DNA of 11,177 nucleotides from Dehalococcoidia bacterium (GTDB lineage: Bacteria > Chloroflexota > Dehalococcoidia > GIF9 > UBA5629): positions 1 to 11,177 of the forward strand of contig JAFGLP010000011.1 of NCBI GenBank assembly GCA_016927965.1, read 5' to 3'. Shown one piece after another: positions 1 to 6,468 of this stretch. The stretch's first letter is position 1. Each line of letters begins with the position of its first letter. Position numbers and translations under genes: made by a program. Under the pieces are notes generated by a model. It was given only the letters and a program-made list of their open reading frames with translations, was not told where the DNA came from and made no database searches.

Positions 1-6
1 CCTCCT
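1..6 (-). promoter_or_regulatory. Shine-Dalgarno of a gene beginning off the left edge
   Basis: Read on the minus strand, the last bases of the window are AGGAGG, a full anti-16S match. It comes right after the hairpin that follows the nitroreductase gene. A minus-strand coding region probably starts a few bases beyond position 1. Nothing can be said about its product. Confidence 0.55.
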
Positions 7-10
7 GTAT

Positions 11-72
11 AAAAATTTTCAGCCCGTGCGGTGGGAATTAAACAATATAAACCGCAGCGGGCAGAAAAATTT
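11..72. terminator. Imperfect long hairpin between the nitroreductase gene and the next gene
   Basis: GCCCG (22-26) pairs with CGGGC (58-62), GCGGT (28-32) with ACCGC (51-55), and the flanking TTTTC (16-20) with GAAAA (64-68). A one-by-two internal loop and an A-A mismatch interrupt the stem, and the loop is 18 nt and AT-rich. On the minus strand the GC stem is followed by a run ending in five T, which fits an intrinsic terminator after the nitroreductase gene. The A and T arms make it roughly symmetric, so it could act in both directions. It sits immediately before the next SD, so an intercistronic or attenuator role is also possible. Confidence 0.5.
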
Positions 73-95
73 CCGGTGAAGAAGCCCAATAAATT

Positions 96-647
96 CTAAC
101 GCTTGCCGTACTTTTCGTAAAACACGATATCTGCCAGCTCTTTACGCGGCGGGGCCTTGGTTTCACCTGCCGGATAGCCCAGCGGAGTCATTTCTATTGA
201 CACCACGCCTTCAGGCACCCCAATTATTTCATCCACCTTTTTGGAATCCGGGATAAAACCGACATGCACAGTGCCCAGCCCCAAGGTCTGCGCCGCCAGT
301 ATCAGGTTTTGCATCGCTATACCCACATCGAACATAAACCAGTCATCCCGGTTGGTAGCTAACACCCCTTTATAATAGCCGGCTTTACCCAGATCTGCAC
401 AGGCCACAATAACTATGGGGGCATGCTTGATTGCTTCAGTGGAAGGATTACCCTTATTAAGCGTTTCCGCCAATTTTTCCTTGGTGGAAGGATCTTTAAT
501 TACGACATAGCGCGTACACTGAGAATTTGCCCAGGAAGGCGCCCAGCGTGCAGCTTCCAGTACTTTCTGAAGAACATCATCCGGGACCGAAGTGTCCTTA
601 TACTGGCGTACGCTGCGCCTGCTGTGAATCGCTGATAAAGTATCCAT
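96..647 (-). CDS. FMN-dependent nitroreductase family protein
   Basis: A 183-residue protein of the nitroreductase superfamily. These are usually homodimeric cytosolic FMN enzymes that reduce nitro compounds, quinones or flavins with NAD(P)H. The FMN phosphate-binding RRSVR stands at residues 10-14, followed by the APSWANSQ segment (36-43), the GLGTVHVG stretch near 123-130 and the closing PLGYPAG...PPRKEL motif near 155-169. The length is normal for the compact branch of the family. The ATG is preceded by AGGAGG eight bases away, and the gene starts 17 bp after the hisS stop, so it is probably cotranscribed with hisS. Family membership is clear. The physiological substrate cannot be read from the sequence, and some relatives are flavin reductases or dehalogenase-like enzymes. 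Confidence 0.9.
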   Translation of the reverse strand: MDTLSAIHSRRSVRQYKDTSVPDDVLQKVLEAARWAPSWANSQCTRYVVIKDPSTKEKLAETLNKGNPSTEAIKHAPIVIVACADLGKAGYYKGVLATNRDDWFMFDVGIAMQNLILAAQTLGLGTVHVGFIPDSKKVDEIIGVPEGVVSIEMTPLGYPAGETKAPPRKELADIVFYEKYGKR

Positions 648-664
648 GGCAATATCCTCCTGGT

Positions 665-1921
665 TTATAACTGAGATGTCAATCTCGCTGGCAGCTCGTC
701 AGTCTGCACTTCCTGCTGCTCGCCGTTCTCCATTACGCGGAGCATCACGGTACCTGCCCTGACCTCATCATCGCCGATTATGGCGGTATTAATCGCTCCG
801 AGGGTGTTGGCCTGCCTGAGCTGAGCCTTCAGGCTTCGCTCTCCGGATGATACTATCACGGGTATTCCGGCTTCGCGCAAATCAGCGGCAATTTTCATTG
901 CCTCTAGCCTGGCAGGTTCGCCCATACACGCGATGAACAGGATCGGTTTTTCGGGACCTTGGATCGCCACATTCTGGCTCTTCAGATTAAGCACAATACG
1001 TTCCATGCCGGTAGCAAAACCGATGGCAGGCATTGGTTTGCCGCCCAGCATGGCAATCAGCTCGTCATAGCGTCCACCTCCACCCAGTGCACTTTGAGAT
1101 CCTCCTTCTAGGGGCTGTATCTCAAAAACAGTCTTTGTATAGTAGTCCAGTCCCCGTACCAGCCTGTGATTGAGTACATAATTTATATTCAAAGCCTGCA
1201 AATAGTTGCGCAGCGATTCAAAGTGCTGCCCGCATTCATCACATAAATAGTCGGCACTCTTGGGAGCATTATCAGCCGCTGCCTGGCAGCCGGGTTTCTT
1301 ACAATCCAGCAGACGTAATGGATTTTTTTCAAGCCTGGTCGTACAATCCTCGCAAAGCGCCTGTACAAGGGAATCATAGTATTCTTTCAATTTTTGCAGA
1401 TGCCCGGGCCGGCACTTCTGGCAGCCGATGCTATTAAGATGCAGCGAAAAGTTCGTCAGCCCCAGCGAGGAAAAGAAATTAAGCGCCATGCTGATGATTT
1501 CCGCATCCAGCATGGATGAAGACTCACCTATTGCCTCACAGCCGAACTGGTGGTGCTGTCGGTAGCGTCCCGCCTGCGGCCTTTCGTAGCGGAAAATGTC
1601 GGCGAAATAATACAGTTTCACCGGCTGCGGCAGGTTATCCATGCCGTGTTCAAGATATGAACGGCAGACCGATGCAGTGCCCTCCGGGCGTAACGCCAGC
1701 TCGTTATCGCTGCGGTCCTTGAAGATATACATCTCCTTGTTGACGATGTCGGTCCCCTCACCCACGCTGCGCGTGAACAGGCCGGCATCCTCAAAAGCCG
1801 GGGTGTCTATGCGGCTATAGCCATATAGATAGGCAGCAGCTACAGCCTTTTCTTTGATATAACTCCAGTATGCCTGGTCTTCCGGCAAAATATCAGCGGT
1901 ACCGCGCGGTGCTTTATACAA
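665..1921 (-). CDS. hisS: Histidyl-tRNA synthetase
   Basis: A class IIa aminoacyl-tRNA synthetase of 418 residues that charges tRNA-His in the cytoplasm. Visible signatures are the motif 2 region FRYERPQAGRYRQHHQFG (110-127), the histidine-specific LVRGLDYYTKTVFEI (254-268), the GGGGRYDEL loop (280-288) and motif 3 AIGFATGMERI (299-309), followed by an anticodon-binding domain to the C-terminus. The insertion domain is rich in cysteine (C167, C170, C190, C193, C207, C212, C227, C230), including three CxxC pairs, which suggests metal binding. The start is TTG, chosen because AGAGGTGA lies six bases upstream, no in-frame ATG is nearby, and the protein begins with the usual YKAPRGTADILP. The nitroreductase gene follows 17 bp downstream, and a promoter candidate lies directly upstream. 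Confidence 0.97.
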   Translation of the reverse strand: MYKAPRGTADILPEDQAYWSYIKEKAVAAAYLYGYSRIDTPAFEDAGLFTRSVGEGTDIVNKEMYIFKDRSDNELALRPEGTASVCRSYLEHGMDNLPQPVKLYYFADIFRYERPQAGRYRQHHQFGCEAIGESSSMLDAEIISMALNFFSSLGLTNFSLHLNSIGCQKCRPGHLQKLKEYYDSLVQALCEDCTTRLEKNPLRLLDCKKPGCQAAADNAPKSADYLCDECGQHFESLRNYLQALNINYVLNHRLVRGLDYYTKTVFEIQPLEGGSQSALGGGGRYDELIAMLGGKPMPAIGFATGMERIVLNLKSQNVAIQGPEKPILFIACMGEPARLEAMKIAADLREAGIPVIVSSGERSLKAQLRQANTLGAINTAIIGDDEVRAGTVMLRVMENGEQQEVQTDELPARLTSQL

Positions 1922-1947
1922 TGAAAATCACCTCTCAAAGGCTAATT

Positions 1948-1976
1948 ATAATATATGAGCGGGGCAGAATTTCCAA
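1948..1976 (-). promoter_or_regulatory. Candidate sigma-70 type promoter for hisS
   Basis: On the minus strand TTGGAA (1976-1971), a 17-base spacer and TATTAT (1953-1948) match the -35 and -10 boxes at four and five of six positions. An overlapping TATAAT lies three bases further downstream. Transcription would start near 1940, about 20 nt before the TTG codon, which leaves room for the SD. It lies between cutA and hisS, so hisS could be expressed apart from the genes upstream. This is a pattern match only. Confidence 0.45.
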
Positions 1977-1985
1977 ATCGAACTA

Positions 1986-2312
1986 TTATTCCCGTACTTC
2001 GCCGTCTATCCAGGAGAGATAGTCCTGATTGCCGTCTATAACAGGCAGAGCTATTACTTCCGGAACCGTATAACTGTGGTTTTTCTTAACCAGATCAACT
2101 ACCTCCCGTACCACTGACAAGCGCGTTTTGATCAGCAGCAGCATCTCTTCAGCATCATCGATCTTACCCTGCCACCAGAACTGGGACGAAACTCCGGGTA
2201 TGATATTGACGCATGCTGCTTTCCGGCTTTCCAGCAACACAGCGGCGATTTTATCTGCTTCTGTCTTTCCCGTCACAGTAACCAGGATTACTGCTGCTTT
2301 AGCCTGTCGCAT
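1986..2312 (-). CDS. cutA: CutA family divalent-ion tolerance protein
   Basis: A 108-residue protein that matches CutA along its whole length. Family members form very stable cytosolic trimers with a ferredoxin-like fold and were linked to copper and other divalent-cation tolerance, but the molecular role is still unsettled. The diagnostic segments are CVNIIPGVSSQFWWQGKI (34-51), LLLIKT (58-63) and HSYTVPEVIALPVIDGNQDY (79-98) followed by LSWI. The more common HPYEVPEI reads HSYTVPEV here, a mild variation. The ATG has a GGGGGTGA ribosome site. The gene starts 18 bp after the stop of the synthetase-like gene and is probably cotranscribed with it. The hisS start follows 64 bp downstream with its own promoter candidate. 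Confidence 0.95.
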   Translation of the reverse strand: MRQAKAAVILVTVTGKTEADKIAAVLLESRKAACVNIIPGVSSQFWWQGKIDDAEEMLLLIKTRLSVVREVVDLVKKNHSYTVPEVIALPVIDGNQDYLSWIDGEVRE

Positions 2313-2330
2313 CTCAAATCACCCCCTCTG

Positions 2331-3776
2331 TCAGCGTTTCTTTAATTTAGTATACCTGTGTGTTGTGGCTACCGTTTGGACTGCTGCGGCCAGCGTTCCA
2401 TAAACCGGGAAACCTTCAGATTCGCAACGCCTCTTAAATAACATGTTATACTGCCGCTCTTTTTCATTCTCGGTATAAGTATCCAGAGAATTACTGACCA
2501 GCGCCAACTTTCCTTTATCCCACACAAGATGCAGACCCTTCATCATTTTATTGACCACCACATCAAAACGTTTCTCGAACTCAGCCCCCCACCTGGGCAG
2601 CATGAACTTGATAATATCCAGCTGTAGAATAACGGAATGTATGTCTTTTTCCCGGGAGATTATATCCAATACATCATCGAGTCCCGGATCATTTTCCCGA
2701 TAGTTGTAAAATAGCTGCCAGGCATCCAGTGGATTCCCGATTATAGTACCGGTAGCGGGCACAAACCGCCTCAGTTCCTGGACGGCTTGAGAAGAGAACC
2801 TGGGAACATCAAGCCCCGCCTTGATGCACATATCGCTCTGCACAACGCCGAATCCGCCAGAATAAGTGACGATGGAAACACCATTGCCGGGGGGAGGCGC
2901 AGACTGGCTGAGCGTAATAGCGGCATTAAGCAATTCATCGATATCGTTGACCTGTACCACCCCCGCCTGCCGGAACATGGTAGACCATGTCTGCCCGGAA
3001 CCTGCCAGCGACCCGGTGTGAGACGAAGCGACCCTCCCGCCCTGATCCGTAACACCGCCTTTCAGCACAATTACGGGTTTCCTGGCGGCAGCATATTCCA
3101 TCGCCGACTTTAATGGACGGCCGTCTTTAATGCCTTCGATGTACATGGCGATTACCCTGGTATCAGCGTCATCTGCCATGTATTGGAGGAAGTCCGGACA
3201 ATTCAGATCGATAGCATTGCCGTAGCTAACAAGCTTGCTGACCTGAACATTGCGCGTCCGGCCTGCATGCACAAATGTCTGGGCAAACGTTCCGCTCTGG
3301 GCAATTACCCCGATATTGCCTTCGACGTTGGTGGCTATGGGGTTAAAAGTCAGCCCGGATTTGGGACAATATATGCCCATGCAATTCGGGCCAAGCAACC
3401 TGACTTTACCCTTAATGATCGAGACAAGTTCACGTTCCAACTCGATCCCTTCCTGCAAACCGGTTTCACTGAAACCCGCAGAAAATGAATGGATCACCTT
3501 TACTCTCTTCTGCACACATTCCCTGGCTATGTCCGGAACCATGCGGGTGGGAAGGTTCAGAATAACATAGTCCAACGGCCCTTCTATATCAAGTATGCTG
3601 GCATAGCACTTCCTGCCGTGTACCTCTTTATAATTGGGATTAACCAGATATAAGTTGTCACGCATCTTACCAAGTAAAAGAGCAATAGTATAGAAATCGG
3701 TGGGCGAGGCTCCAATAACTGCAACATTACGGGGGTAAAAAACGAAATCAAGATCAGCGGAAGTCCCTTTTTTCAT
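2331..3776 (-). CDS. ADP-forming acyl-CoA synthetase alpha-type protein without ATP-grasp domain
   Basis: A 481-residue protein with the domain order of the alpha subunit of ADP-forming acetyl/acyl-CoA synthetases, relatives of succinyl-CoA synthetase. A Rossmann CoA-binding domain carries VAVIGASP (18-25) and LLGPNCMG (127-134). A flavodoxin-like ligase domain begins at GVIAQSG (156-162) and holds the active-site loop ASSHTGSLAG (250-259), where His253 corresponds to the phosphohistidine of the family. The second ligase domain contains GNPLDAW (347-353). Such enzymes interconvert acyl-CoA plus ADP and phosphate with acid plus CoA and ATP. They need a beta, ATP-grasp part, which is neither fused nor adjacent here. 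The ATG has a GGAAGG site six bases upstream. CutA follows after 18 bp. The acyl substrate is unknown, and a pseudo-enzyme or CoA-binding role is possible. Confidence 0.85.
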   Translation of the reverse strand: MKKGTSADLDFVFYPRNVAVIGASPTDFYTIALLLGKMRDNLYLVNPNYKEVHGRKCYASILDIEGPLDYVILNLPTRMVPDIARECVQKRVKVIHSFSAGFSETGLQEGIELERELVSIIKGKVRLLGPNCMGIYCPKSGLTFNPIATNVEGNIGVIAQSGTFAQTFVHAGRTRNVQVSKLVSYGNAIDLNCPDFLQYMADDADTRVIAMYIEGIKDGRPLKSAMEYAAARKPVIVLKGGVTDQGGRVASSHTGSLAGSGQTWSTMFRQAGVVQVNDIDELLNAAITLSQSAPPPGNGVSIVTYSGGFGVVQSDMCIKAGLDVPRFSSQAVQELRRFVPATGTIIGNPLDAWQLFYNYRENDPGLDDVLDIISREKDIHSVILQLDIIKFMLPRWGAEFEKRFDVVVNKMMKGLHLVWDKGKLALVSNSLDTYTENEKERQYNMLFKRRCESEGFPVYGTLAAAVQTVATTHRYTKLKKR

Positions 3777-3829
3777 GTAAATCCTTCCAGGTGATGAATT
3801 TTAAGATAAACCGCAAGTTGAAATACATA

Positions 3830-3859
3830 AGAATACTTAATATAGATGCATCAGTTCAA
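3830..3859 (-). promoter_or_regulatory. Weak promoter candidate for the synthetase-cutA pair
   Basis: On the minus strand TTGAAC (3859-3854), an 18-base spacer and TATTCT (3835-3830) give four of six matches in each box, about 50 bp before the ATG at 3776. It lies downstream of the 3875-3903 hairpin, where a separate promoter would be needed if that hairpin terminates transcription. The match is weak and in AT-rich sequence. Confidence 0.25.
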
Positions 3860-3861
3860 AT

Positions 3862-3873
3862 TTTGTATACAAA
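3862..3873. promoter_or_regulatory. Perfect 12-bp palindrome, operator-like
   Basis: TTTGTATACAAA is its own reverse complement. The same TTGTATA half-site recurs at 4145-4151 and, inverted, at 4168-4174 on the other side of the small gene, which hints at a shared DNA-binding protein. No regulator gene is adjacent. Confidence 0.3.
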
Positions 3874-3874
3874 C

Positions 3875-3903
3875 TAAATCCACCGGGTAGGTCGGTGGAT
3901 TTA
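3875..3903. terminator. 11-bp perfect hairpin downstream of the small Cys-rich gene
   Basis: TAAATCCACCG (3875-3885) and CGGTGGATTTA (3893-3903) pair perfectly around a 7-base loop. The tracts after the stem are short, TTTATTTAA on the plus side and TTTAGTTT on the minus side, so it is a modest intrinsic terminator at best. It lies about 25 bases after the stop of the 51-residue gene, before the synthetase gene. A repeat-derived (REP-like) hairpin is an alternative. Confidence 0.5.
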
Positions 3904-3910
3904 TTTAATG

Positions 3911-3929
3911 ACGGTACTGAAAATACCGT
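3911..3929 (-). terminator. Small hairpin overlapping the stop of the Cys-rich gene
   Basis: ACGGTA (3911-3916) and TACCGT (3924-3929) pair around CTGAAAA, directly after the TAA of the minus-strand gene. With only six pairs and no strong T tract it is unlikely to terminate alone. It may protect the 3' end or act together with the stronger hairpin at 3875-3903. Confidence 0.25.
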
Positions 3930-4084
3930 TAAATCTCTTTAGATAAAATCTTCTCTTTGAGAATTCCGAATTGGTACTTGCTCAGCGTGCAGGTATTTTC
4001 ATCCTCACCTATCTCAACCCTGTCTTCAAATACCGTGACTGCAGGACAACAGGAACCTTCCCGGCAAAGCTTAATAATTTTCAT
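3929..4084 (-). CDS. Small Cys-rich protein, 51 residues, unknown function
   Basis: A short open frame with a strong start: AGGAGG, six bases, ATG. The product begins MKIIKLCREGSCCPAVTVFE, continues with the acidic stretch DRVEIGEDENTC and ends LKEKILSKEI. Cysteines lie at 7, 12, 13 and 32, so a metal site or redox role is conceivable. The middle reads like beta strands (TVFEDRVEIGED) and the end like an amphipathic helix (SKYQFGILKEKIL). There is no signal peptide or membrane segment. I recall similar short CCP-type proteins annotated as hypothetical in Chloroflexota and other anaerobes, but cannot confirm it here. It is followed by hairpins and divergent from rel. Ribosome site, codon use and domain-like layout make it a likely real gene. 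The function is unknown. Confidence 0.72.
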   Translation of the reverse strand: MKIIKLCREGSCCPAVTVFEDRVEIGEDENTCTLSKYQFGILKEKILSKEI

Positions 4085-4137
4085 TTACTGCCTCCTGGCA
4101 ATTTTATTGGGGCATAACAGTCTGGCCTACCATAACA

Positions 4138-4185
4138 AACAATATTGTATAAACCGTATAACCCCTTTATACAATATAATATTGT
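4138..4185. promoter_or_regulatory. AT-rich nested inverted repeats between the Cys-rich gene and rel
   Basis: ATTGTATAAA (4144-4153) and TTTATACAAT (4166-4175) form a perfect 10-bp inverted repeat around a 12-base loop. Each side also carries its own palindrome: ACAATATTGT (4139-4148) and ACAATAT-A-ATATTGT (4171-4185). Two related dyads in a divergent promoter region look like paired operators for a dimeric repressor. The stem is too AT-rich for a convincing terminator. The regulator is not in the window. Confidence 0.4.
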
Positions 4186-4203
4186 TGATTTAAACATCCT
4201 CAA

Positions 4204-4232
4204 CTGACTTAAATCACAATCAAAGATATATT
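4204..4232 (+). promoter_or_regulatory. Candidate promoter for rel
   Basis: CTGACT (4204-4209), a 17-base spacer and TATATT (4227-4232) give four and five of six consensus matches. Transcription would begin near 4239, leaving a leader of about 43 nt before the rel ATG. The operator-like dyads end about 20 bp upstream of the -35 box. Pattern match only. Confidence 0.4.
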
Positions 4233-4281
4233 TGCCAAGCAAACTGGACATAACGTATCATACAGTTACACCGGTGAACAT

Positions 4282-6447
4282 ATGGATCCAGCCATTTTAT
4301 TTACAAAGATCAAAGAATACCTGCCTCCCGATAAAGTATCAATCGTAGAGGCTGCCTATGAATATGCGCGCCAGGCGCATGAAGGGCAGAAACGCAAGTC
4401 CGGAGCCCCCTTTCTTGAACATCCTCTGCAAACCGCCATCACTCTGGCATCGTTCCAATTAGATGCGGCAACGCTGGCGGCGGCATTACTGCATGACGTT
4501 CCTGAAGATTGCAATACACCTATCTCAGAAATAGAAAAAAAGTTCGGCAAGGAAGTCAGCCAGCTGGTGGACGGGGTAACCAAGCTGAGCAAAGTCACCT
4601 GGCGGCGCGATGTGGGGGTTAGCAGTCAGGAAAGTCAGGCAGAGAACCTGCGTAAGATGCTCATTGCGATGGCAGAGGACCTGCGTGTGGTTTTTATCAA
4701 GCTGGCAGACAGGCTTCATAATATGAACACACTGGATGCTCTACCTCCAGAGAGACGTCATGCTATCGCCCAAGAAACTATGGAGATCTATGCCCCGTTG
4801 GCCCACCGCCTAGGCATGGGACAACTCAAGTGGCAGCTTGAAGACCTGGCCTTCCATAATCTTGAACCGGAGAAATATCATGAGGTCGCCCGTCTAATCT
4901 CGGTGACCCGTACGCAACGCGAAGGCTTTGTCGATGGAGCTGTCAATACACTGCGTGATGAGATGGCAATAGTCGGGATAGATGGAGAAGTGAGCGGCAG
5001 GCCAAAACATATCTATAGCGTATCCCAGAAAATTAAAAAGTATGCCACTTTGGGCAGAAGTTTCGGGGACATTCACGATTTATTTGCTCTTAGGGTACTG
5101 GTACATGACGTGTCTGACTGTTATAAGGTACTGGGCATCATACATAACCTGTGGCACCCCATTACCGATGAATTCAACGATTATATCGCCAATCCCAAGG
5201 ATAATGGATACCAGTCGTTGCATACAACAGTGCTGACGCAGGGCGCAACCCCGCTGGAAATACAAATACGGACCTACGATATGCACCGGATGTCGGAATA
5301 CGGCGTGGCTGCACACTGGCGCTATAAAGAAGGGGCCAAGCCAGACCTGCATTTTGAACAGAAAATCTCCTGGCTGCGGCAGCTTATAGACTGGCAGAGC
5401 TCACTTGACAGCCAGGAATTCCTGGCATCGTTAAAAGACGATTTCTTCTCCGACCAGGTGTTCGTCTATACACCCAGGGGAGAGATAAAAGCTTTTCCCA
5501 AGGGAGCAACCCCCCTGGACTTTGCCTACCGCATACATACAAACCTGGGGCACCGCTGCATAGGCGCCAAGGTAAACAACAGGCTGGTACCGCTTAACTA
5601 TGAGATGAAGAACAGCAACATCATAGAAATCATGGTGAGCAAGGCTGAGAAAGCTCCCAGCCTGGACTGGCTAAACTCCGACCTGGGATTTGTAAAAACC
5701 GCTCATGCCAGGGAAAAAATACGCGCCTGGTACAAGAAACAGGAACGAACACAAAATATCGACCGTGGCAGGACGATACTTGAAAAAGAACTTAAACGGT
5801 TGGGAGTGGATGTAACCAACTTCGAAGAACTGGCCAAAGAGATGCAATTTGATAACGTCGATGACTTTCTGGCAGCAGCCGGATACGGGGGAATCACGCC
5901 GCACCAGATAGCATCCAAGCTGGCAGGTGAACCTGAGGACATAATCGATGAGGTCACCAAACCGGCTACTGCTCCCACGCAACATAAAGGATCAGGAATC
6001 CAAGTACTGGGAGTAGGTGACCTGCTTACCCATCTTGCCCAATGTTGCCATCCGGTGCCCGGGGATGATATCATCGGATACATTACGCGGACGCACGGCA
6101 TAACGGTGCACCGCAAAGACTGCGTCAACGTAATTAATGAGGAGGAGAAGGAACGGCTTATTGAGGTAAGCTGGGGTGATGTGGAAGATGTCTACCCTAT
6201 CAATATCCTGGTAGAAGCTTATGACCGGGTCGGACTTTTGAGAGACATCACCACGGTGGTGGCTGAAGAGAAAATTAATATAACGAGTGTCAGCACTCAG
6301 TATAACGACGACGTTTTTACTATGTTTGCTACCATTGAAATAAAAAATATGGGACAATTGAACCACTTGCTAAGCAGGATAATGAGCCTGCGCGGTGTTA
6401 TCAGCGCCAGGAAAAAACAGTATGACAGGCTTAACGTGAGTTCTTGA
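4282..6447 (+). CDS. rel: Rel/SpoT family (p)ppGpp synthetase-hydrolase
   Basis: A full-length long RSH protein of 721 residues that makes ppGpp from GTP or GDP and ATP and probably also hydrolyses it during the stringent response. The HD hydrolase domain keeps His47, the HDVPED motif (71-76) and the ADRLHN motif with Asp143. The synthetase domain has GRPKHIYS (239-246), YQSLHTTV (310-317) and LEIQIRT with the catalytic Glu326. TGS covers about 391-451, the CCHPVPGD zinc/RIS region starts at 588, and the ACT domain covers about 638-715. The synthetase-mode motif reads EFND (297-300), whereas bifunctional Rel enzymes usually have RxKD and monofunctional RelA has ExDD. The ATG has a close GGTGA site. 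rpsT follows 21 bp after the stop and may share its transcript. Confidence 0.96.
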   Translation: MDPAILFTKIKEYLPPDKVSIVEAAYEYARQAHEGQKRKSGAPFLEHPLQTAITLASFQLDAATLAAALLHDVPEDCNTPISEIEKKFGKEVSQLVDGVTKLSKVTWRRDVGVSSQESQAENLRKMLIAMAEDLRVVFIKLADRLHNMNTLDALPPERRHAIAQETMEIYAPLAHRLGMGQLKWQLEDLAFHNLEPEKYHEVARLISVTRTQREGFVDGAVNTLRDEMAIVGIDGEVSGRPKHIYSVSQKIKKYATLGRSFGDIHDLFALRVLVHDVSDCYKVLGIIHNLWHPITDEFNDYIANPKDNGYQSLHTTVLTQGATPLEIQIRTYDMHRMSEYGVAAHWRYKEGAKPDLHFEQKISWLRQLIDWQSSLDSQEFLASLKDDFFSDQVFVYTPRGEIKAFPKGATPLDFAYRIHTNLGHRCIGAKVNNRLVPLNYEMKNSNIIEIMVSKAEKAPSLDWLNSDLGFVKTAHAREKIRAWYKKQERTQNIDRGRTILEKELKRLGVDVTNFEELAKEMQFDNVDDFLAAAGYGGITPHQIASKLAGEPEDIIDEVTKPATAPTQHKGSGIQVLGVGDLLTHLAQCCHPVPGDDIIGYITRTHGITVHRKDCVNVINEEEKERLIEVSWGDVEDVYPINILVEAYDRVGLLRDITTVVAEEKINITSVSTQYNDDVFTMFATIEIKNMGQLNHLLSRIMSLRGVISARKKQYDRLNVSS

Positions 6448-6451
6448 TATC

Positions 6452-6460
6452 AAAGGAGGT
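6452..6460 (+). promoter_or_regulatory. Very strong Shine-Dalgarno paired with a TTG start (rpsT)
   Basis: AAAGGAGGT is a nine-base match to the 16S tail, eight bases before the TTG start of rpsT. The strong site offsets the weak start codon and fixes the choice of start. It lies five bases after the rel stop codon. Confidence 0.7.
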
Positions 6461-6468
6461 AGGCAGAA

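Noticed and set aside
4144..4175. The 10-bp inverted repeat as an intrinsic terminator
   Set aside because: The stem is nearly all A and T and no gene ends there; it lies between divergent starts, so an operator is more likely.
3957..4193. Plus-strand open frame of 78 codons opposite the Cys-rich gene
   Set aside because: No ribosome site at its ATG, a low-complexity hydrophobic end in the AT-rich spacer, and the opposite strand holds a better-supported gene.
5703..6128. Minus-strand open frame of 141 codons inside rel
   Set aside because: Fully antisense to conserved Rel domains, with a composition dictated by the complementary strand and no recognisable family.
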